A stretch of DNA of 57,678 bases from Burkholderiales bacterium (GTDB lineage Bacteria; Pseudomonadota; Gammaproteobacteria; Burkholderiales; Burkholderiaceae_E). Positions 48,395-57,678 of the stretch are shown piece by piece (the first letter of the stretch is position 1; the number at the start of each line of letters is the position of its first letter). A model generated the notes under the pieces. The model had not been told where the DNA came from and searched no databases. It was given only the letters and a program-made list of their open reading frames with translations. The DNA lies in NCBI GenBank assembly GCA_026399835.1, contig JAPLQE010000082.1:1-57678 (forward strand), read 5' to 3'. Position numbers and translations under genes: made by a program.

Positions 48395-49510
48395 ATGAGC
48401 GACGACGCACAAGGCGGTCCTGCGCCCGAGCAGGACCCGTCCCAGCAGACTCCGCAGGCCGAGGGCGACAGCCCCCGCCGTGACTTCTTTCGCAGCGCGG
48501 TCGCGGCCGTCGGCGTGATCGGCGTGGCCGGCGCGCTGCACGGCAAGTACGGCAGCGCGCCGCTGATCGCGAGCGCGCAGGCGCAGACACCCGCCGGCGG
48601 TGTGCAGCGGCAGTGGTGGCCGTCGCGATGGGGCCCGAACGACGAGGCCGGCGCGTCGAACTGGATCACGCCCGAGAAGGTGCTCGATGCCTCGAAGTGG
48701 ATCCGCGACGGGAGGATCTTTCGGATCGGTCGCGTCTACGAGCAGGGGATGCCGATGTTCGGCGCCCGCGCGTACTCGCTGCGCATCCCCGGCGGCCCGA
48801 CCGGCGGCCCGTTCGGCGACAACAAGCTGATCTACAACGACGAGTTCCTCGCCGCCGAGGTCGGCCAGAGCGGCACGCAGTTCGACGGGCTGGGGCACAT
48901 CGGGCTCCAGATGGGGCCCGACGGCGACAAGAACCAGATGCGCTACTACAACGGCTTCACCGAGCAGCAGGTGGGCGGCGCCTACGGGCTGCAGAAGCTC
49001 GGCATCGAGAAGGTCAAGCCGTTCTTCACGCGCGGCCACCTGATCGACGTGGAGGGTGCGCGTGGCGCGATGTGGGAAGCGGGTCAGGAGATCAAGCTCG
49101 ACTGGATCCGCAACGCGCTGCAGAAGCAGGGCATGAACGAGGCCGACATCAAGCCGGGCGACGCGGTGTTCTTCAATACCGGCTGGGGCAAGCTCTGGAT
49201 GAAGAACAACGACCGGTTCGTCGCGGGCGAGCCCGGCATCGGCATGGAGGTCGCGCGCTGGTGCATCGAGAAGGGCGTCAGCCTGACGGGCGCCGACTCC
49301 TGGGCGACCGAGGTCGTGCCGAACCCCGACCCGAAGCTGGCGTTCCCGGTGCACGCCGAGCTGATCACCAAGCACGGCATCTTCAACCACGAGAACCTGC
49401 AGTTCGACGAGCTGATCGCCGCGAAGAAGTACCAGTTCGTGTACATCTTCTCGCCGGCGCCGATGAAGGGGGCCACCGGGTCGAACGGCGGGCCGATCGC
49501 GGTGACCTGA
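48395..49510 (+). CDS. Tat-exported cyclase family protein (PF04199-type metalloenzyme)
   Basis: 371 residues. The twin-arginine signal is SPRRDFFRSAVAAVGVIGVA at about 26-45, cleaved near SAQAQ. The mature domain resembles the putative cyclase/kynurenine formamidase-like family, with SGTQFDGLGHIGLQ near 159 replacing the usual HxGTHxD motif, and PGDAVFFNTGWG and GADSWATEV later. These are metal-dependent hydrolases; the substrate is unknown. The ATG at 48395 follows GAGGAGA. Twin-arginine export matches tatABC in the same window. Confidence 0.82.
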   Translation: MSDDAQGGPAPEQDPSQQTPQAEGDSPRRDFFRSAVAAVGVIGVAGALHGKYGSAPLIASAQAQTPAGGVQRQWWPSRWGPNDEAGASNWITPEKVLDASKWIRDGRIFRIGRVYEQGMPMFGARAYSLRIPGGPTGGPFGDNKLIYNDEFLAAEVGQSGTQFDGLGHIGLQMGPDGDKNQMRYYNGFTEQQVGGAYGLQKLGIEKVKPFFTRGHLIDVEGARGAMWEAGQEIKLDWIRNALQKQGMNEADIKPGDAVFFNTGWGKLWMKNNDRFVAGEPGIGMEVARWCIEKGVSLTGADSWATEVVPNPDPKLAFPVHAELITKHGIFNHENLQFDELIAAKKYQFVYIFSPAPMKGATGSNGGPIAVT

Positions 49511-49635
49511 GCGGGTCCGGCCGGGCAGCGGGCCCGGCCTGCTGCGTGCCTCGGGCGGTGTTCGCGCACCGTCCCGAGGACCGTCGCGCGGACCGTCTCT
49601 CGGACCGTCCGGGCGCTCGACCTCGGTGCTTCGCC

Positions 49636-50241
49636 TCAGCGCACGACAGGCAGCGCGCAGCCCACCGGCCGCAGCTCGATCTGGGCCGCCGCGTAGCGGG
49701 TCAGCGGCCGGTCGCCGTCGAGCACGAGGCGAGCGCGCTGCTGGGGCGTGGTGCGCACCAGCAGCTTGGGCACCTGGCGGTACAGCAGCTGGCGCGTGCC
49801 GCGCCGCTCGTTGTCGCCCGCGGCGCCGTCCTCGCGCATCGTCCCCTCGCTCTCGCGCGGGCCCTCGGTCCGCTCGGCCACCAGCACCAGCGCGTCGCCG
49901 TCGACGCGGTACTCGTCGTGCACCGGCGTGCCGAGCAGCGGGTGTGCGAACGAGACCTCGAAGGTCCGGTCCAGGCCGTTGAAGGGCACGCGGGCGAGCA
50001 CGCGCCCGTCGTCGGCATCGAGCAGCGCGAGCACGCAGCCGGTCGCGGCGCGGCCGGCCGGAGCGGCCGGCCGGGCGACCGAGGGCGGTGCGGTCTGCGC
50101 TGCGGGCGGCGCTCCGGTCGCGGGTGCCTGAGCGCCGGCCGGACCGGCCAGCGATGCGGCGGCCGACAGCAGGGCCGCCGCGCAGACCGGCCCCAGCCGG
50201 CGCGACGGTGTGTTCTCGGGAGTCCGATCCGTGCGTCTCAT
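49636..50241 (-). CDS. DUF1850 protein
   Basis: 201 residues from the ATG at 50241. A signal peptide (AAALLSAAASLAGPAGA) is followed by a Pro/Ala-rich linker and the DUF1850 pattern FEVSFAHPLLGTPVHDEYRV with LVLVAERTEG. DUF1850 proteins usually accompany TRAP-TAXI transporters. Here the gene follows the ATPase of an ABC importer on the same strand after 91 bases, so it may serve this importer (inference). Function unknown. Confidence 0.7.
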   Translation of the reverse strand: MRRTDRTPENTPSRRLGPVCAAALLSAAASLAGPAGAQAPATGAPPAAQTAPPSVARPAAPAGRAATGCVLALLDADDGRVLARVPFNGLDRTFEVSFAHPLLGTPVHDEYRVDGDALVLVAERTEGPRESEGTMREDGAAGDNERRGTRQLLYRQVPKLLVRTTPQQRARLVLDGDRPLTRYAAAQIELRPVGCALPVVR

Positions 50242-50332
50242 CAGGCCGATCGTATCCTGCGTGCGGCATGGCGGCTGTCGGGCGCCGCCCGGGCCCCTGT
50301 CGCGCCGTCTCCGACGCACAACGCGGGCGCGC

Positions 50333-51118
<786 letters not shown>

Positions 51119-51131
51119 GGTCAGCGCGCCC

Positions 51132-51908
51132 TCATCGCAGCGCCGCCCACGGGAACAGCCGCCGGTTCGCGGCCTTGAACGCGAAGTCGGTGACCAGCCC
51201 GATCAGTCCGATGATGATGATCCCGAAGATCATCTGCCCGGTCGCGAGCAGCGCCTGGCTGTCGATGATCATGTGGCCGATGCCCGAGGACGAGCCGATC
51301 AGCTCGGCGACGATGACGTAGGTCCACGCCCAGCCGAGCACGAGGCGCAGGATCTCGGCGATCTCGGGTGCGGCGTTCGGCAGCACCACACGGGTGACCA
51401 GGGTGCGGTCCGAGGCGCCGAGCGTGTAGGCCGCCTCGACCAGGTCGCGCCGCGTGTTGCCGACGACCACCGCGACCATCAGCACCAGCTGGAAGAACGA
51501 GCCGATGAAGATCACCAGCAGCTTCTGCAGCTCGCCGATGCCGGCCCACAGGATCAGCAGCGGGATGAAGGCGGAGGCGGGCAGGTAGCGGGCGAACGAC
51601 ACGAAGGGCTCGAGCAGCGCCTCGATCGCCTTGTAGGCGCCCATCGCGAGGCCGAGCGGCACCGCGAGCGCCGCGGCGAGCAGGAAGCCGCCCACGACAC
51701 GCCAGATGGTCATGCCGATGTCGTGCGCGAAGCCGTGCTCGACGAGCAGCGTGGTGCCGTCGCGCAGCATCGTCAGCGGGTCGGCGAGGAAGGTCTTCGA
51801 GACGAATCCGCCGAGCGTGGCGACGGCCCACGCGGCGAAGAACAGCACGAAGAACGCGATGCCCAAGCCGACGCGCGCGCCCACCGAGACGGGCTGCAGG
51901 GGCTTCAC
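51132..51908 (-). CDS. NitT/TauT-type ABC importer, permease
   Basis: 258 residues with about six membrane helices. The EAA-type loop EAAYTLGASDRTLVTRVVLP contacts the ATPase. WVGRAVFA-like termini are absent; the C-terminus is IGLVTDFAFKAANRRLFPWA, as in SsuC/TauC permeases. It lies between the substrate-binding protein and ATPase genes. Confidence 0.92.
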   Translation of the reverse strand: MKPLQPVSVGARVGLGIAFFVLFFAAWAVATLGGFVSKTFLADPLTMLRDGTTLLVEHGFAHDIGMTIWRVVGGFLLAAALAVPLGLAMGAYKAIEALLEPFVSFARYLPASAFIPLLILWAGIGELQKLLVIFIGSFFQLVLMVAVVVGNTRRDLVEAAYTLGASDRTLVTRVVLPNAAPEIAEILRLVLGWAWTYVIVAELIGSSSGIGHMIIDSQALLATGQMIFGIIIIGLIGLVTDFAFKAANRRLFPWAALR

Positions 51909-51951
51909 GCGCGGCCCCCTGCGGGGCCGCGCGCGCGCGGCATGCGCCGGC

Positions 51952-52950
51952 TCACTTGATGAAGCGCGTGTCGATGATCGTGTTCAGGTCGGGGACCTGC
52001 TTGATGATCCCCAGCTCGAGCAGCAGGTCGGCCGCCTCCTTGGTGAACTGCTGCCATTCGCCCGTGAAGAAGCGCTGGTTGGCCGCACGGTCCTGCCAGC
52101 GCAGGTACGACGAGGACTTCGCGAAGGCCTCGGCGCTCTGCTTGACATCGGCGCCCATGATCGCGTTCGCCTTGGCCGGGTCGGCCTTGATCATCTCGAG
52201 CGCCTCGAAGTAGCTGTCGGCGAGTGCCTTGACGGCGCGCTCGTTGCCCGCGATGAACTGCGGGGTGCAGCCGAAGGTGTCCATCACCATCGGGTAGTCG
52301 AGGGTCGTCGCGATGATGCGGCCGGCCTCGGGCTTGTCGCGGACCGTGGACAGGAAGGGCTCGTAGGTCATCGCGGCGTCGAGGCCGCTCTGGCCGGCGA
52401 CGAAGGCCTGCGCGGCCGGGCCGGGCTCCATGTTGACGACCTTCACGTCCTTCAGCGACAGGCCGTTCTTCTTCAGCATCCACGCCATCGTGAAGTACGG
52501 CGCGGTGCCGGGCGCCGACGCGGCGATGGTCTTGCCCTTCAGGTCGGCGAAGCTCTTGATGTCGCCGCGCACGGCCATGCCGTCGGCGCCGAAGCTCTTG
52601 TCGAGCTGGAACAGCTGCTTCGTCGCGACGCCGTTGGCGTTCCACACGACCCAGGTCTCGACGGTGGTGGCCGCGCACTGGATGTCGCCCGAGGCGATCG
52701 CGAGGTGGCGCGACGCCTGCGGGATCTTCTTGATGGTCACGTCCAGGCCGTTCTTCTTGAAGATGCCGGCCTCCTTCGCGAGGGTCAGCGGCGCGAAGCC
52801 GGTCCAGCCGGACATGCCGATGGCGACCTTGATCTCCTGTTGCGCGTGCGCCGGTGTCGCGGCGAGGGCGGCGGCGACCAGGGCGGCCGAGGCGGCGGCG
52901 AGCGCGCCGGAGCGGCGCAGTGACGGGCGGCGGAACGGTTTCAAGGGCAT
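51952..52950 (-). CDS. NitT/TauT-type ABC importer, periplasmic substrate-binding protein
   Basis: 332 residues. A signal peptide (AAASAALVAAALAATPAHA) precedes an NMT1/SsuA-like domain: GWTGFAPLTLAKEAGIFKKN, IASGDIQCAATTVETWVV and LKGKTIAASAPGTAPYF. The ligand is not known. The ATG at 52950 follows AGGAG. It is the second gene after hutC in a likely hutC-SBP-permease-ATPase-DUF1850 operon, so the ligand may be urocanate, histidine or a relative (inference). Confidence 0.9.
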   Translation of the reverse strand: MPLKPFRRPSLRRSGALAAASAALVAAALAATPAHAQQEIKVAIGMSGWTGFAPLTLAKEAGIFKKNGLDVTIKKIPQASRHLAIASGDIQCAATTVETWVVWNANGVATKQLFQLDKSFGADGMAVRGDIKSFADLKGKTIAASAPGTAPYFTMAWMLKKNGLSLKDVKVVNMEPGPAAQAFVAGQSGLDAAMTYEPFLSTVRDKPEAGRIIATTLDYPMVMDTFGCTPQFIAGNERAVKALADSYFEALEMIKADPAKANAIMGADVKQSAEAFAKSSSYLRWQDRAANQRFFTGEWQQFTKEAADLLLELGIIKQVPDLNTIIDTRFIK

Positions 52951-53018
52951 CTCCTCGATGAAGGGCGGGCAGCGCGGCGGCTGCGGAAAACGAGCCGGAT
53001 GATAGCGTCGCGACGCGC

Positions 53019-53726
53019 TCATCCGGGACGGAAGCGGTTGAACAGGCGAAAGCGCGTGCCGGGATGGATCAGTCGCGCACAGGTGGCCACGCGGCCGTTC
53101 GACCAGGTCCGGCGCAGGATCGTCAGGCACGCGCTGCCGAGCGGCACGTCGAGCAGCGCCGCGATGGCCGCGTCCGCGGACTCGGCGACGATCACATGCT
53201 CGACCTCGCGCAGCGGGTAGTGCTCCTGCAAGTACTGTGCCGGCGTGGTCGTCGCGAAGTCGATCGACAGGTAATCGGGGACCACGCGCGGGTTGACGTG
53301 GCGTTCCTCGAGCTGGATGGGCACGCCGTCCTCGAGGTGCACGAGGCGCGAGCGGAAGACGCGCGTGCCGGCGCGCAGCTCGAGCCGCTCGGCGAGCGGC
53401 GCGTCGGCCTTCAGCGCCCCGAGCTCGATCAGGCGCGCACCGTGCCGGTGCCCGCGCAGCGCGACCTGGCGCTCGATCGGCTCGACGGTGATCGCCGACG
53501 ACTGCGGCGCGAGCGGCGCGACGAAGGTGCCGCGCCGGCGAAAGCGCAGCAGCACGCCCTCGGCGGTGAGCTCGCGCAGCGCCCGGTGCACCGTCAGCCG
53601 CGAGAAGCCGAGCGTCTCGGCGAGGGCCGCCTCGGAGGGCAGCGGGTCGCCCTCGGCGAGCTCGCCGGCGGCGATCCGCTCGCGGACGAGATCCTTGACC
53701 TGCTGGTAGCGCGGGCGGACGGGCAT
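53019..53726 (-). CDS. hutC: Histidine-utilisation repressor HutC (GntR family)
   Basis: 235 residues. An N-terminal GntR winged helix ([40 protein letters not shown]) is followed by a UTRA ligand domain ([40 protein letters not shown]). HutC represses hut genes and is released by urocanate. The start at 53726 lies 6 bases from a palindrome that is its likely operator. It is divergent from hutU and co-directional with the ABC importer. Confidence 0.93.
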   Translation of the reverse strand: MPVRPRYQQVKDLVRERIAAGELAEGDPLPSEAALAETLGFSRLTVHRALRELTAEGVLLRFRRRGTFVAPLAPQSSAITVEPIERQVALRGHRHGARLIELGALKADAPLAERLELRAGTRVFRSRLVHLEDGVPIQLEERHVNPRVVPDYLSIDFATTTPAQYLQEHYPLREVEHVIVAESADAAIAALLDVPLGSACLTILRRTWSNGRVATCARLIHPGTRFRLFNRFRPG

Positions 53727-53731
53727 CCCAA

Positions 53732-53743
53732 TTGTATAGACAA
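53732..53743. promoter_or_regulatory. HutC-like operator palindrome
   Basis: TTGTATAGACAA, with half sites TTGT/ACAA, lies between the divergent hutC and hutU genes, just upstream of the hutC ATG. It resembles known HutC sites, which carry a TGTATA core. The surrounding AT-rich patch (ATTGTATAGACAATAAAAC) also holds likely -10 elements, so binding would repress hutC and possibly hutU. Confidence 0.7.
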
Positions 53744-53840
53744 TAAAACTGACCCGTGCAACCATCTCGGCGCGCCCGCCGCGGCGCATGGCAGGCCGCG
53801 CGGCGGCCGATCGCCCCGCGGGCCCGCCGAGGAGATCGTG

Positions 53841-55604
53841 ATGAACGCACCCGTCCCCGGAGCCGCGCTCGGCGCGGCCGATCCCGCAGTGCCCGCGCCG
53901 GGCTCGGCCGCCTCGCGCTCGCAGGGCGCGCGTCCCGTCCGTGCCCCGCGCGGCAGCACGCTCACCGCGCGCAGCTGGCTCACCGAAGCCCCGCTGCGCA
54001 TGCTGATGAACAACCTCGACCCCGAGGTCGCCGAGAACCCCGACGAATTGGTGGTGTACGGCGGCATCGGCCGTGCTGCGCGCGACTGGGCCTCGTTCGA
54101 TGCGATCGTCGCCACGTTGAGGCGCCTGGGCGACGACGAGAGCCTGCTGATTCAGTCGGGCAAGCCGGTCGGCGTGTTCCGCACCCATCCCGATGCGCCG
54201 CGCGTGCTGCTCGCGAACTCCAACCTCGTCGGCAAGTGGGCCGACTGGGCGCACTTCGACGAGCTCGACCGCAAGGGGCTGATGATGTACGGCCAGATGA
54301 CGGCCGGCTCGTGGATCTACATCGGTTCGCAGGGCATCGTGCAGGGCACCTACGAGACCTTCGTCGAGCTCGGGCGCCAGCGCTACGGCGGCGACTGGCG
54401 CGGCCGCTGGATCCTCACCGCGGGCCTGGGCGGCATGGGCGGCGCGCAGCCGCTCGCCGCAGTGCTGGCCGGCGCCTCGTGCGTGGTCGTCGAGTGCCAG
54501 CAGTCGCGCATCGACATGCGGCTGCGCACGCGCTATCTCGACGCGCAGGCGCGCGACATCGACGAGGCGCTCGAGATGATCGTCGACGCGCACGCCGCGG
54601 GCCGCGCGATCTCGGTCGGGCTGCTCGGCAACGCCGCCGAGCTGCTGCCCGCGTGGGTCGCGCGCGGCATCCGTCCCGACGCGGTCACCGACCAGACCTC
54701 GGCGCACGACCTGGTCAACGGCTACCTGCCGGCGGGCTGGAGCGAGGCCCGCTGGTGGCAGGTGCGCCGCGAGGGCTCCGAGGCCGAACGCCGCGAGCTG
54801 ACCGAGGCCGCCCGCGCCTCCTGCGCCGTGCACGTGCAGGCGATGCTCGACTGGCATGACGCCGGCGTGCCGGTGATCGACTACGGCAACAATATCCGTC
54901 AGGTCGCCAAGGACGCGGGCGTGACGCGCGCCTTCGACTATCCGGGGTTCGTGCCCGCCTGCATCCGGCCGCTGTTCTGCCGCGGCAAGGGGCCGTTCCG
55001 CTGGGTCGCGCTGTCGGGCGACCCCGAGGACATCTGGAAGACCGACGCGAAGGTCAAGGCGCTGTTCCCCGAGGACCGGCACCTGCACGCCTGGCTCGAT
55101 GCCGCGCGCGATCGTATCGCCTTCCAGGGCCTTCCGTCGCGGATCTGCTGGCTGGGGCTGGGCGAGCGGCACCGCGCGGGCCTCGCGTTCAACGAGATGG
55201 TCCGCAGCGGCGAGCTCAAGGCGCCGATCGTCATCGGCCGCGACCACCTCGACACCGGCTCGGTCGCGAGCCCGAACCGCGAGACCGAAGCGATGCGCGA
55301 CGGCTCGGATGCGGTCGCCGACTGGCCGCTGCTCAATGCGATGCTCAACGTCGCGGGCGGTGCGACCTGGGTGTCGATCCATCACGGCGGCGGCGTCGGC
55401 ATCGGCTACTCGCAGCACTCGGGCGTGGTGATCGTGTGCGACGGCACCGAGGCGGCCGATGCGCGGCTCTCGCGCGTGCTGTGGAACGACCCGGCCACCG
55501 GCGTGATGCGCCATGCCGACGCGGGCTACGAGGACGCGATCGAATGTGCGCAGCGGCAGGGCCTGGACCTGCCGATGATCGTGCACGGAGGCGCGGGCCG
55601 ATGA
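53841..55604 (+). CDS. hutU: Urocanate hydratase HutU
   Basis: 587 residues, about 30 longer at the N-terminus than usual because of an Ala/Pro-rich extension before the conserved [23 protein letters not shown]-binding [30 protein letters not shown] (catalytic cysteine region) and [20 protein letters not shown] are present. It converts urocanate to imidazolonepropionate. The ATG follows GAGGAGA. First gene of the divergent hutUDG unit. Confidence 0.95.
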   Translation: MNAPVPGAALGAADPAVPAPGSAASRSQGARPVRAPRGSTLTARSWLTEAPLRMLMNNLDPEVAENPDELVVYGGIGRAARDWASFDAIVATLRRLGDDESLLIQSGKPVGVFRTHPDAPRVLLANSNLVGKWADWAHFDELDRKGLMMYGQMTAGSWIYIGSQGIVQGTYETFVELGRQRYGGDWRGRWILTAGLGGMGGAQPLAAVLAGASCVVVECQQSRIDMRLRTRYLDAQARDIDEALEMIVDAHAAGRAISVGLLGNAAELLPAWVARGIRPDAVTDQTSAHDLVNGYLPAGWSEARWWQVRREGSEAERRELTEAARASCAVHVQAMLDWHDAGVPVIDYGNNIRQVAKDAGVTRAFDYPGFVPACIRPLFCRGKGPFRWVALSGDPEDIWKTDAKVKALFPEDRHLHAWLDAARDRIAFQGLPSRICWLGLGERHRAGLAFNEMVRSGELKAPIVIGRDHLDTGSVASPNRETEAMRDGSDAVADWPLLNAMLNVAGGATWVSIHHGGGVGIGYSQHSGVVIVCDGTEAADARLSRVLWNDPATGVMRHADAGYEDAIECAQRQGLDLPMIVHGGAGR

Positions 55605-55658
55605 GCGCATCGACGGGCGACGGCCGCGGCCGGGCCTGCGCGCGCGGCTGAGGCGACG

Positions 55659-56390
55659 GTGCGAGTCGTCGTCGCGGCCGACTGCGCGCCGCAGCCCTGG
55701 GCCAACGGCGGCGGCACCACGCGCGATCTCGCCCTCGAGCCGCAGTCCCCGGGCACGACGGCCGACGGCCCGGCGTTCGACTGGCGGCTGAGCCTCGCCG
55801 ACATCGATCGCGACGGCGCGTTCTCGCGGCTGCCCGGCCTCGATCGGGTGTTCGCGCCGGTCGAGGGCGCGGTAGCGCTGGCGTTCGATGTGCGGGTCCG
55901 CGACGCCGATGCCGACGCAAGCGGTGATGCCGATCCCTTCGATGATGCCGCTGCCGCCTGCGATGCCGAGGGGCCGCCGCTGGCCTTCGCCGGCGAGGCC
56001 GCACCCCGTGCGCAGCGCGTCGGCGCCGTGCGCTGCCGCGCACTGAACCTGATGCTCGCGCGCGGCCGGCGCGCCGGCGCGATGCGCCGCGTCGCGCTCG
56101 CCGACGGCGCGGTGCTCGATCCGCACTGGTCGCAGCGTGCCTCGGCCGACGGCGCGGCCGTGCGGGCCTGCTGGCTGCAGCGCGGCCGCCTCGCCGTCGG
56201 CGGGCAGGTGCTCGAGGCGGGCGTGCTGCTCGTGCTGGAGACGGAGGACGCGGCCCCCCGGGCGCTCGGCGCCGCGCTGCTGCTCGAGGTGGCGATCGGC
56301 CCGGCGGGCGCCGCCCCGCCCGAGACCCCCGAGACCCCCGAGACCCCCGAGACCCGTCACCACGCGCCGACCCCGAGGACCCCACGATGA
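55659..56390 (+). CDS. hutD: HutD family protein
   Basis: 243 residues, bicupin. PQPWANGGGTTRDLAL near the N-terminus and SLADIDRDGAFSRLPGLDRV are diagnostic. HutD is thought to bind pathway intermediates and tune hut expression. An Asp-rich insert (~87-105) and a PETPETPET tail from a 9-bp repeat are unusual. GTG start at 55659 follows hutU by 54 bases; the stop overlaps the hutG ATG. Confidence 0.9.
   Translation: MRVVVAADCAPQPWANGGGTTRDLALEPQSPGTTADGPAFDWRLSLADIDRDGAFSRLPGLDRVFAPVEGAVALAFDVRVRDADADASGDADPFDDAAAACDAEGPPLAFAGEAAPRAQRVGAVRCRALNLMLARGRRAGAMRRVALADGAVLDPHWSQRASADGAAVRACWLQRGRLAVGGQVLEAGVLLVLETEDAAPRALGAALLLEVAIGPAGAAPPETPETPETPETRHHAPTPRTPR
56322..56355 (+). repeat. 9-bp tandem repeat in the end of hutD
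   Basis: Three full copies of GAGACCCCC (56322-56348) plus a seven-base partial copy encode Pro-Glu-Thr repeats at the HutD C-terminus. Copy-number change would be in frame. It may affect only the tail. Confidence 0.8.
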
Positions 56391-57205
56391 TCGCCTTCGA
56401 ACGCGACACGTCCGACCCCGCCTTCGAGCGGATCCGCGGCGATGCGCCGCTGCTGGTGTCGATGCCGCACGTCGGCACCGGCCTGCCCGCGGACATCGCC
56501 GCCCGCCTCACCCTGCAGGCCGCGACGCTCGCCGACACCGACTGGCACCTGCCGATCGTCTACGACTTCGTCGCGGCGCTCGGCGCCACGGTCGTGGTCG
56601 CGACGCAGTCGCGCTACGTGATCGACCTGAATCGCCCGCCCGACGGCTCGAGCCTCTACCCGGGCATGGCGACGACCGGGCTGGTGCCTGCCGAGACCTT
56701 CCGTGGCGAGCCGGTGTGGCGGGATGCGCCGCCCTCTGGAGAGGAGATCGCCGCCCGCCGCGAGCGCTGGTGGCGTCCCTATCACGACGCGCTGTCGGGC
56801 GAGCTCGCGCGGCTGCGCGCCGTGCATCCACGTGTCGTGCTCTGGGACGCGCACTCGATCGCCTCGGTGCTGCCGCGCTTCTTCGAGGGCCGACTGCCCG
56901 ACCTGAACTTCGGCACGGCCGATGGCGCCTCCTGCGAGGCCTCGCTGATCGACGCGGTGCTCGCGCCGGTGCGTGCGCAGACGGACTACTCGTGGGTGCT
57001 GAACGGGCGCTACAAGGGTGGCCATATCACGCGTCATCACGGCCGGCCGCGCGACGGCGTGCATGCGATCCAGCTCGAGATGACGCAGGCGATCTACATG
57101 GACGAGTCGTCGCCCTTCGCGTTCGACGAGGCGCGCAGCGCGCAGCTGCGCCCGCTGTTGCGCGCCTGCCTGGGCCGCGCGCTCGACTGGGCGGTCACCG
57201 GCTGA
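56387..57205 (+). CDS. hutG: N-formylglutamate deformylase HutG
   Basis: 272 residues. LLVSMPHVGTGLP, DTDWHLPIVYDF, VIDLNRPPDG, WDAHSIASVLPRFFEG and KGGHITRHHGRP are typical of the zinc-dependent N-formylglutamate amidohydrolase. It performs the last step of the five-step histidine pathway, giving glutamate and formate; presence of HutG implies an iminohydrolase HutF elsewhere. ATG overlaps the hutD stop. Confidence 0.93.
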   Translation: MIAFERDTSDPAFERIRGDAPLLVSMPHVGTGLPADIAARLTLQAATLADTDWHLPIVYDFVAALGATVVVATQSRYVIDLNRPPDGSSLYPGMATTGLVPAETFRGEPVWRDAPPSGEEIAARRERWWRPYHDALSGELARLRAVHPRVVLWDAHSIASVLPRFFEGRLPDLNFGTADGASCEASLIDAVLAPVRAQTDYSWVLNGRYKGGHITRHHGRPRDGVHAIQLEMTQAIYMDESSPFAFDEARSAQLRPLLRACLGRALDWAVTG

Positions 57206-57387
57206 GGTCCGGCGTGGCCGGGCCCCGGTCGCTGACCAGGCGCAGCAGTGCCCGCATGCGGCCTGCCGCGGGCGCCGACCGGAGCGCCGCGACCGGCGCA
57301 GCCGGCCGCTCCGGGACCTGCGACAGGCCGACCCACAGGTCCGCGGCCTGGTCGCAGGTCGCGGCCAGCAGCGTCTCGGGCTGGCCA

Positions 57388-57678
57388 TCACCCCATCGGC
57401 AGGCGGACCCCGAAGGTACTGCCCCGCCCGGGGCCACCGCTCTCGCCCCAGGCACTGCCGCCATGCAGCTCGGCCAGCCGGCGCACCAGCGACAGTCCGA
57501 TGCCGAGCCCGCCCTGCGCGAGGTCGACACCCGGTTCGACCTGCGTGAACGGCTCGAACACCCGCCCGAGGGCGTCGGCGTCTAGGCCGATGCCGGTGTC
57601 GGCGACCCGCAGCGCCACGAACGCCCCCTCGCTGCGGGCCGACACGGTGATCGTGCCGCCGGGCGGCGTGTACTTGCA
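57388..57678 (-). CDS. Sensor histidine kinase, C-terminal ATPase part (runs off window)
   Basis: 96 codons visible, open to the window edge. CKYTPPGGTI at the edge is the N-box end, ADTGIGLD and GGLGIGLSLVRRLAELHGG are the G-boxes, and GRGSTFGVRLPMG is the end. It resembles the kinase at 31286 in this region. The sensor and H-box lie beyond the window. Nothing recognisable lies between this stop and hutG (57206-57387). Confidence 0.85.
   Translation of the reverse strand, partial: CKYTPPGGTITVSARSEGAFVALRVADTGIGLDADALGRVFEPFTQVEPGVDLAQGGLGIGLSLVRRLAELHGGSAWGESGGPGRGSTFGVRLPMG

Noticed and set aside
53019-56363. 1114-codon minus-strand frame extending hutC through hutU and hutD
   Set aside because: Only the last 235 codons are HutC; the upstream part is antisense to hutU and hutD with shadow composition.
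57195-57530. Minus-strand frame between the partial kinase and hutG
   Set aside because: The part from 57206-57387 has plausible composition (AATCDQAADLWVGLSQVPE) but no start codon outside the kinase gene and no recognised family; it might be a shifted tail of the kinase gene.

Overview
The window reads as chromosomal DNA of a GC-rich betaproteobacterium, most likely of the Burkholderiales. The evidence is the gene order rapZ-hprK-ptsN-hpf-rpoN-lptB-lptA-lptC-kdsC-kdsD, an mlaFEDACB-type phospholipid-transport operon, and the run ibaG-murA-hisGDCBHAFIE-HIT-tatABC. This is inferred from the sequence alone, with no database search.

Layout. The left edge (1-186) is the start of a transposase running off the window. 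Then come a DUF945 protein, an SDR oxidoreductase and a LON-domain protein, followed by a minus-strand block for nitrogen-PTS regulation (rapZ, hprK, ptsN), ribosome hibernation (hpf), sigma-54 (rpoN), LPS export (lptBAC) and Kdo synthesis (kdsC, kdsD). Divergently (11.6-19.2 kb) run a KefB-type antiporter, the Mla genes and an ABC-2 exporter pair. The mlaA gene is broken by an internal deletion plus frameshift. From 19.3 to 29.6 kb lie ibaG, murA, the complete his cluster, a HIT protein and tatABC. A short patch follows (SDR, cytochrome c, orphan histidine kinase, fused indolepyruvate ferredoxin oxidoreductase).

From 36.15 to 47.17 kb there is a defence island with visibly less GC-extreme codon use. 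It starts with a decayed RelE/Gp49-like toxin fragment and a decayed IS4-family transposase. It then carries hsdM, a strong promoter with a compact structured RNA candidate, an Abi_2/AbiF-type HEPN protein, two uncharacterised genes, hsdS, an FRG-domain gene and hsdR. The abi, two unknown, hsdS and FRG genes overlap at each stop/start, so they should be one translationally coupled unit. The RNA plus AbiF-like HEPN protein is the most interesting system here: it looks like an RNA-protein toxin-antitoxin module of the kind discussed as related to Cas13, embedded inside a type I restriction-modification locus.

The right part (47.2-57.7 kb) holds a COG0523 (CobW-like) GTPase divergent from a Tat-exported cyclase-family metalloenzyme, and a histidine/urocanate catabolic region. 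In that region hutC and a NitT/TauT-type ABC transporter plus a DUF1850 gene lie on the minus strand, and hutU, hutD and hutG are divergent, with a palindromic HutC-like operator between them. hutH and hutI are not in the window. The window ends inside a second histidine kinase. No rRNA, tRNA or CRISPR array was recognised.
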